The notes under the pieces are model-generated. The model had not been told where the DNA came from. It did no database searches and worked only from the letters and a program-made list of their open reading frames with translations. The position numbers and the translations under genes were made by a program. A DNA stretch of 16,267 nucleotides from Sulfurospirillum sp964466465 (GTDB taxonomy: Bacteria > Campylobacterota > Campylobacteria > Campylobacterales > Sulfurospirillaceae). Below, piece by piece: positions 14,013 through 16,267 of this stretch. The DNA is taken from positions 1 to 16,267 of the forward strand of contig CAYXNJ010000051.1 of assembly GCA_964466465.1 (NCBI GenBank). The letters run 5' to 3'. Positions within the stretch are counted from its first letter, which is position 1. Each line of letters opens with the position of its first letter.

Positions 14013-16195
14013 ACAGTTCCTTTAGCTTTTTTAATGGTAATACAGATTTGAGCACCATTTTTTTTACTTTTAGCAATAATCTTACCACCCATCTTATCTT
14101 CAATGATAAGGCGTGCCATATACAGACCAAAGCCATCTCCATGTTCTTTGGTACTCATAAATGGATCAAAAATAGACTCTAATTTACTCTTTTCAATCCC
14201 ACAACCATCATCACTGATGGAGAGATAGATGTGATTTTCATCGCTATCGAGTTCAATATCAATGACACCTTCTGTTGTTTTTGTCTCTCTTTTTTTTACA
14301 ATACTATCTTTTGCATTATTAATGACGTTTAAAACGCACTGTTTAAATTCATTAGGGTAGCCAAAAGCTAAGAGTTGCTCAGGTTGTTTTTGAACAATAT
14401 TGATGGTAATGTAGTTGTATTTGACATTGTGGTTGACAACACTTAGCAGTGTATCGATGGCTTCTCGTACGTCAAATGCCGTTTGCATTGATGAAGGCTT
14501 GATGAATTGCCTAAAATCATCAATCGTATTTGACATGTATTTGACTTGTGTCATGATGTCATCCACAAATTTTTGAGTATCTTCCTCATCTAAAGGCTTT
14601 CTTCTGCGTTTATAGATAAGCTCTTGTGCGATAGCCGATATCTCAACCAACGGCGTTTTCCATTGGTGTGCGATGCTTGCGATCATCTCTCCTACTTCGG
14701 ATTGTTTTGAACGTTGGATGACGAATTGTTCGTGACGTTTGCGTTCTGTATCGATACGTTTTTTCTCAGTAATGTCGGTTAAAACAGTTACAACACCCGC
14801 CTCTTGGTTGTTCTCATCGGTATAGTAGGTACGTCTAACGGCAAAGATGATTTTGTCTCTAAAAGGCATTTGCATCTCTATCTCGGCACTATTTGGGCAA
14901 TCAAGCGGTACTTCTTGAATGGCATCGCAAATGCCAGGCATGACTTCTTTGACGTGTTTGCCGATGATGTCTATTTTATCTCGTTCTAAAATGTGACATA
15001 AAAGATCATTACATCCTAAGATTTTTCCATCATTCGCTTTCCAAAAAATGGCACTTTGAATGTTATTTAAAAGAACATAGTCTAGTTTTCCTTGGCGCAA
15101 TAGCTCTTTTTCTAATGAAATACGCTTGATGATGTTAAGGACTAAAATGGTTGTCAGTAAGAGAAGCAGTGGCATCAATGCAAACGCATTTTCAACAAAT
15201 TTTCGGTGTTTTTCGTAAAAGCTCTCAACGCCATTGAGGATTTCAGCAGGGCTTGGCACATCGGTTAATGAAATACCAAATTTACGTAAGATGTTATTAT
15301 CAAAATAATAGCTTCCTGCAGGTGTGTCAACAGGAATGGAACTGATTTTTCTTCCATTAATAATCTCAAATGCTTTTTTTGCAGCGATCATACCTTGCTC
15401 ATAAGGGTTGATCATATAGCCACCAAGAACGCCCTCTCCTACATGAATCTGATTTAAAGCAAATACAGGAAATTTGGAGCGTTGGAAAAAAGCTTGAAGT
15501 TTATAATAAGGTATATAAGCTCCATACATATCGCGGTAAAAACTGGTAAATAAAATGGCGCTGTGCTTTGGAAGTTTATTGATTTTTTCGTCAATGGTGC
15601 TAAAATCGATCTGGTTATCGAAGACAACACGGAATTTGTCTTTAAAATAGTTAGACTCTTCAATAATTTGATCTTTAATCACAAGCGATGAATAAGCATC
15701 ATCACTGAGAATATAGACCATTTTAATCGCAGGAAAGAGCTGATAGATAAGTTCTAGGTTTTTACGAATATCTTTATACTCCACAACACCCGTAACATAC
15801 TGTTTTAGATAAGCATCTAAATCTTTGGCATTAAAGTTCTCAACACCACAAAAGACTATTGGTGTGTTTGGAAAAAGTTCACGATGGTATTTTAGTACAA
15901 AATCATAAGCATAATTATCGGCGGCAATGATCGCTTTATAGTTTCTATTTTTGAATTTCTTTTTATATAAATCAAGAAGCTCTTCAAAATAGTGTTCGGA
16001 TTCTATTTTTTTACTATCCATATATTCTGTAGTGAGTTCATAATGTGGATGCTTGAGCATCACATCTTCAATGCCACGTGAAATGCCATCACTCCATTTC
16101 AAGCCTTTATTGTAAGAATGAAGCAATAAAATTTCATTACTATATAAGAATGAGCTATAACACAATAGCACGATGATAATTTTTAATAGTTTCAT
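14009..16195 (-). CDS. Sensor histidine kinase with periplasmic ABC-substrate-binding-like domain and PAS domain
   Basis: 728 residues. A signal or first membrane segment (1-19) is followed by a periplasmic domain (about 21-325) that begins EILLLHSYNKGLKWSDG and contains AIIAADNYAYDFV, TPIVFCGVENFNA and ALNQIHVGEGVLGGYMINPYEQG. This is the pattern of ABC-transporter substrate-binding-like domains (PF04392 type). Then come one membrane segment (338-355), a PAS domain (about 370-478, SAIFWKANDGKILGCN to VLTDITEKKR) and HisKA with His510 (SIAHQWKTPL). HATPase_c has the N-box (NVINNAKDSI), DDGCGI (662-667) and GDGFGLYMAR (686-695). There is no HAMP domain or C-terminal receiver. It should sense a small molecule in the periplasm and phosphorylate the regulator encoded next. 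The ligand is unknown, and no ABC transporter is encoded nearby. Only a weak GGA precedes the start. Confidence 0.93.
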   Translation of the reverse strand: MKLLKIIIVLLCYSSFLYSNEILLLHSYNKGLKWSDGISRGIEDVMLKHPHYELTTEYMDSKKIESEHYFEELLDLYKKKFKNRNYKAIIAADNYAYDFVLKYHRELFPNTPIVFCGVENFNAKDLDAYLKQYVTGVVEYKDIRKNLELIYQLFPAIKMVYILSDDAYSSLVIKDQIIEESNYFKDKFRVVFDNQIDFSTIDEKINKLPKHSAILFTSFYRDMYGAYIPYYKLQAFFQRSKFPVFALNQIHVGEGVLGGYMINPYEQGMIAAKKAFEIINGRKISSIPVDTPAGSYYFDNNILRKFGISLTDVPSPAEILNGVESFYEKHRKFVENAFALMPLLLLLTTILVLNIIKRISLEKELLRQGKLDYVLLNNIQSAIFWKANDGKILGCNDLLCHILERDKIDIIGKHVKEVMPGICDAIQEVPLDCPNSAEIEMQMPFRDKIIFAVRRTYYTDENNQEAGVVTVLTDITEKKRIDTERKRHEQFVIQRSKQSEVGEMIASIAHQWKTPLVEISAIAQELIYKRRRKPLDEEDTQKFVDDIMTQVKYMSNTIDDFRQFIKPSSMQTAFDVREAIDTLLSVVNHNVKYNYITINIVQKQPEQLLAFGYPNEFKQCVLNVINNAKDSIVKKRETKTTEGVIDIELDSDENHIYLSISDDGCGIEKSKLESIFDPFMSTKEHGDGFGLYMARLIIEDKMGGKIIAKSKKNGAQICITIKKAKGTV

Positions 16196-16224
16196 AAAAA
16201 TCCAGTCATATCTTTTTTTATAAA

Positions 16225-16230
16225 ATTGTA
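16225..16230 (-). promoter_or_regulatory. Candidate -10 element for the sensor kinase operon
   Basis: The minus strand reads TACAAT here, 29 bases before the kinase ATG, within an AT-rich region (16196-16267) that holds no gene. The upstream stretch has no good -35 but is rich in A/T runs, as is common for Campylobacterota housekeeping promoters. No inverted repeat that might bind the regulator is apparent in the visible part. Confidence 0.4.
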
Positions 16231-16267
16231 TCCAAAAAGTCCAAATATAAATTTTAGCTATAAAAAA

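Overview
The window looks like a Campylobacterota chromosome, most likely Sulfurospirillum or a close relative. This is inferred from the gene families and gene order, not from a database match. It carries a single-recombinase XerH, a BioV-type pimeloyl-ACP methyl ester esterase, and the neighbourhood tgt / RCK-like protein / aroB / MscS channel / mtaB / FtsH-like ATPase. I recall this neighbourhood from Helicobacter pylori and Campylobacter jejuni. Coding density is very high and most neighbouring genes overlap by a few bases.

Region 1 (1-501, minus): an AT-rich gene fragment (about 29% G+C over 1-480, clearly below its neighbours) that runs off the left edge. It reads as an AbiGi-family abortive-infection/antitoxin protein. 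It probably marks the edge of an acquired defence or accessory segment abutting the core operon.

Region 2 (549-8373, minus): a run of seven genes read leftwards: an RCK/TrkA-like protein of unknown role, aroB (shikimate pathway), an MscS-type channel, mtaB (tRNA ms2t6A37 methylthiotransferase), a membrane AAA+ ATPase of the FtsH family that has lost the zinc-protease motif, bioV (biotin precursor) and a small secreted DUF3465 protein. From aroB to bioV every junction overlaps, so these genes are probably co-transcribed and translationally coupled although their functions are unrelated.

Region 3 (8424-11391, plus): the divergent operon tgt (queuosine tRNA modification), xerH (chromosome dimer resolution) and a short CorA-like membrane protein, again with overlapping junctions. 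It ends tail to tail with the next operon; the two stop codons share one TTAA.

Region 4 (11388-16195, minus): a two-component operon. A sensor kinase with a periplasmic ABC-substrate-binding-like domain is followed by an OmpR-type regulator, an MFS transporter and a 93-residue protein of unknown function. Then comes a SixA-type phosphohistidine phosphatase that appears to have its own promoter. The sensor, regulator and transporter plausibly form one sense-and-transport unit whose ligand is unknown.

I found no rRNA, tRNA, CRISPR array, insertion sequence or complete new defence system. The least ordinary items are the AbiGi fragment, the protease-dead FtsH paralogue, the kinase-transporter operon and the secreted DUF3465 protein.
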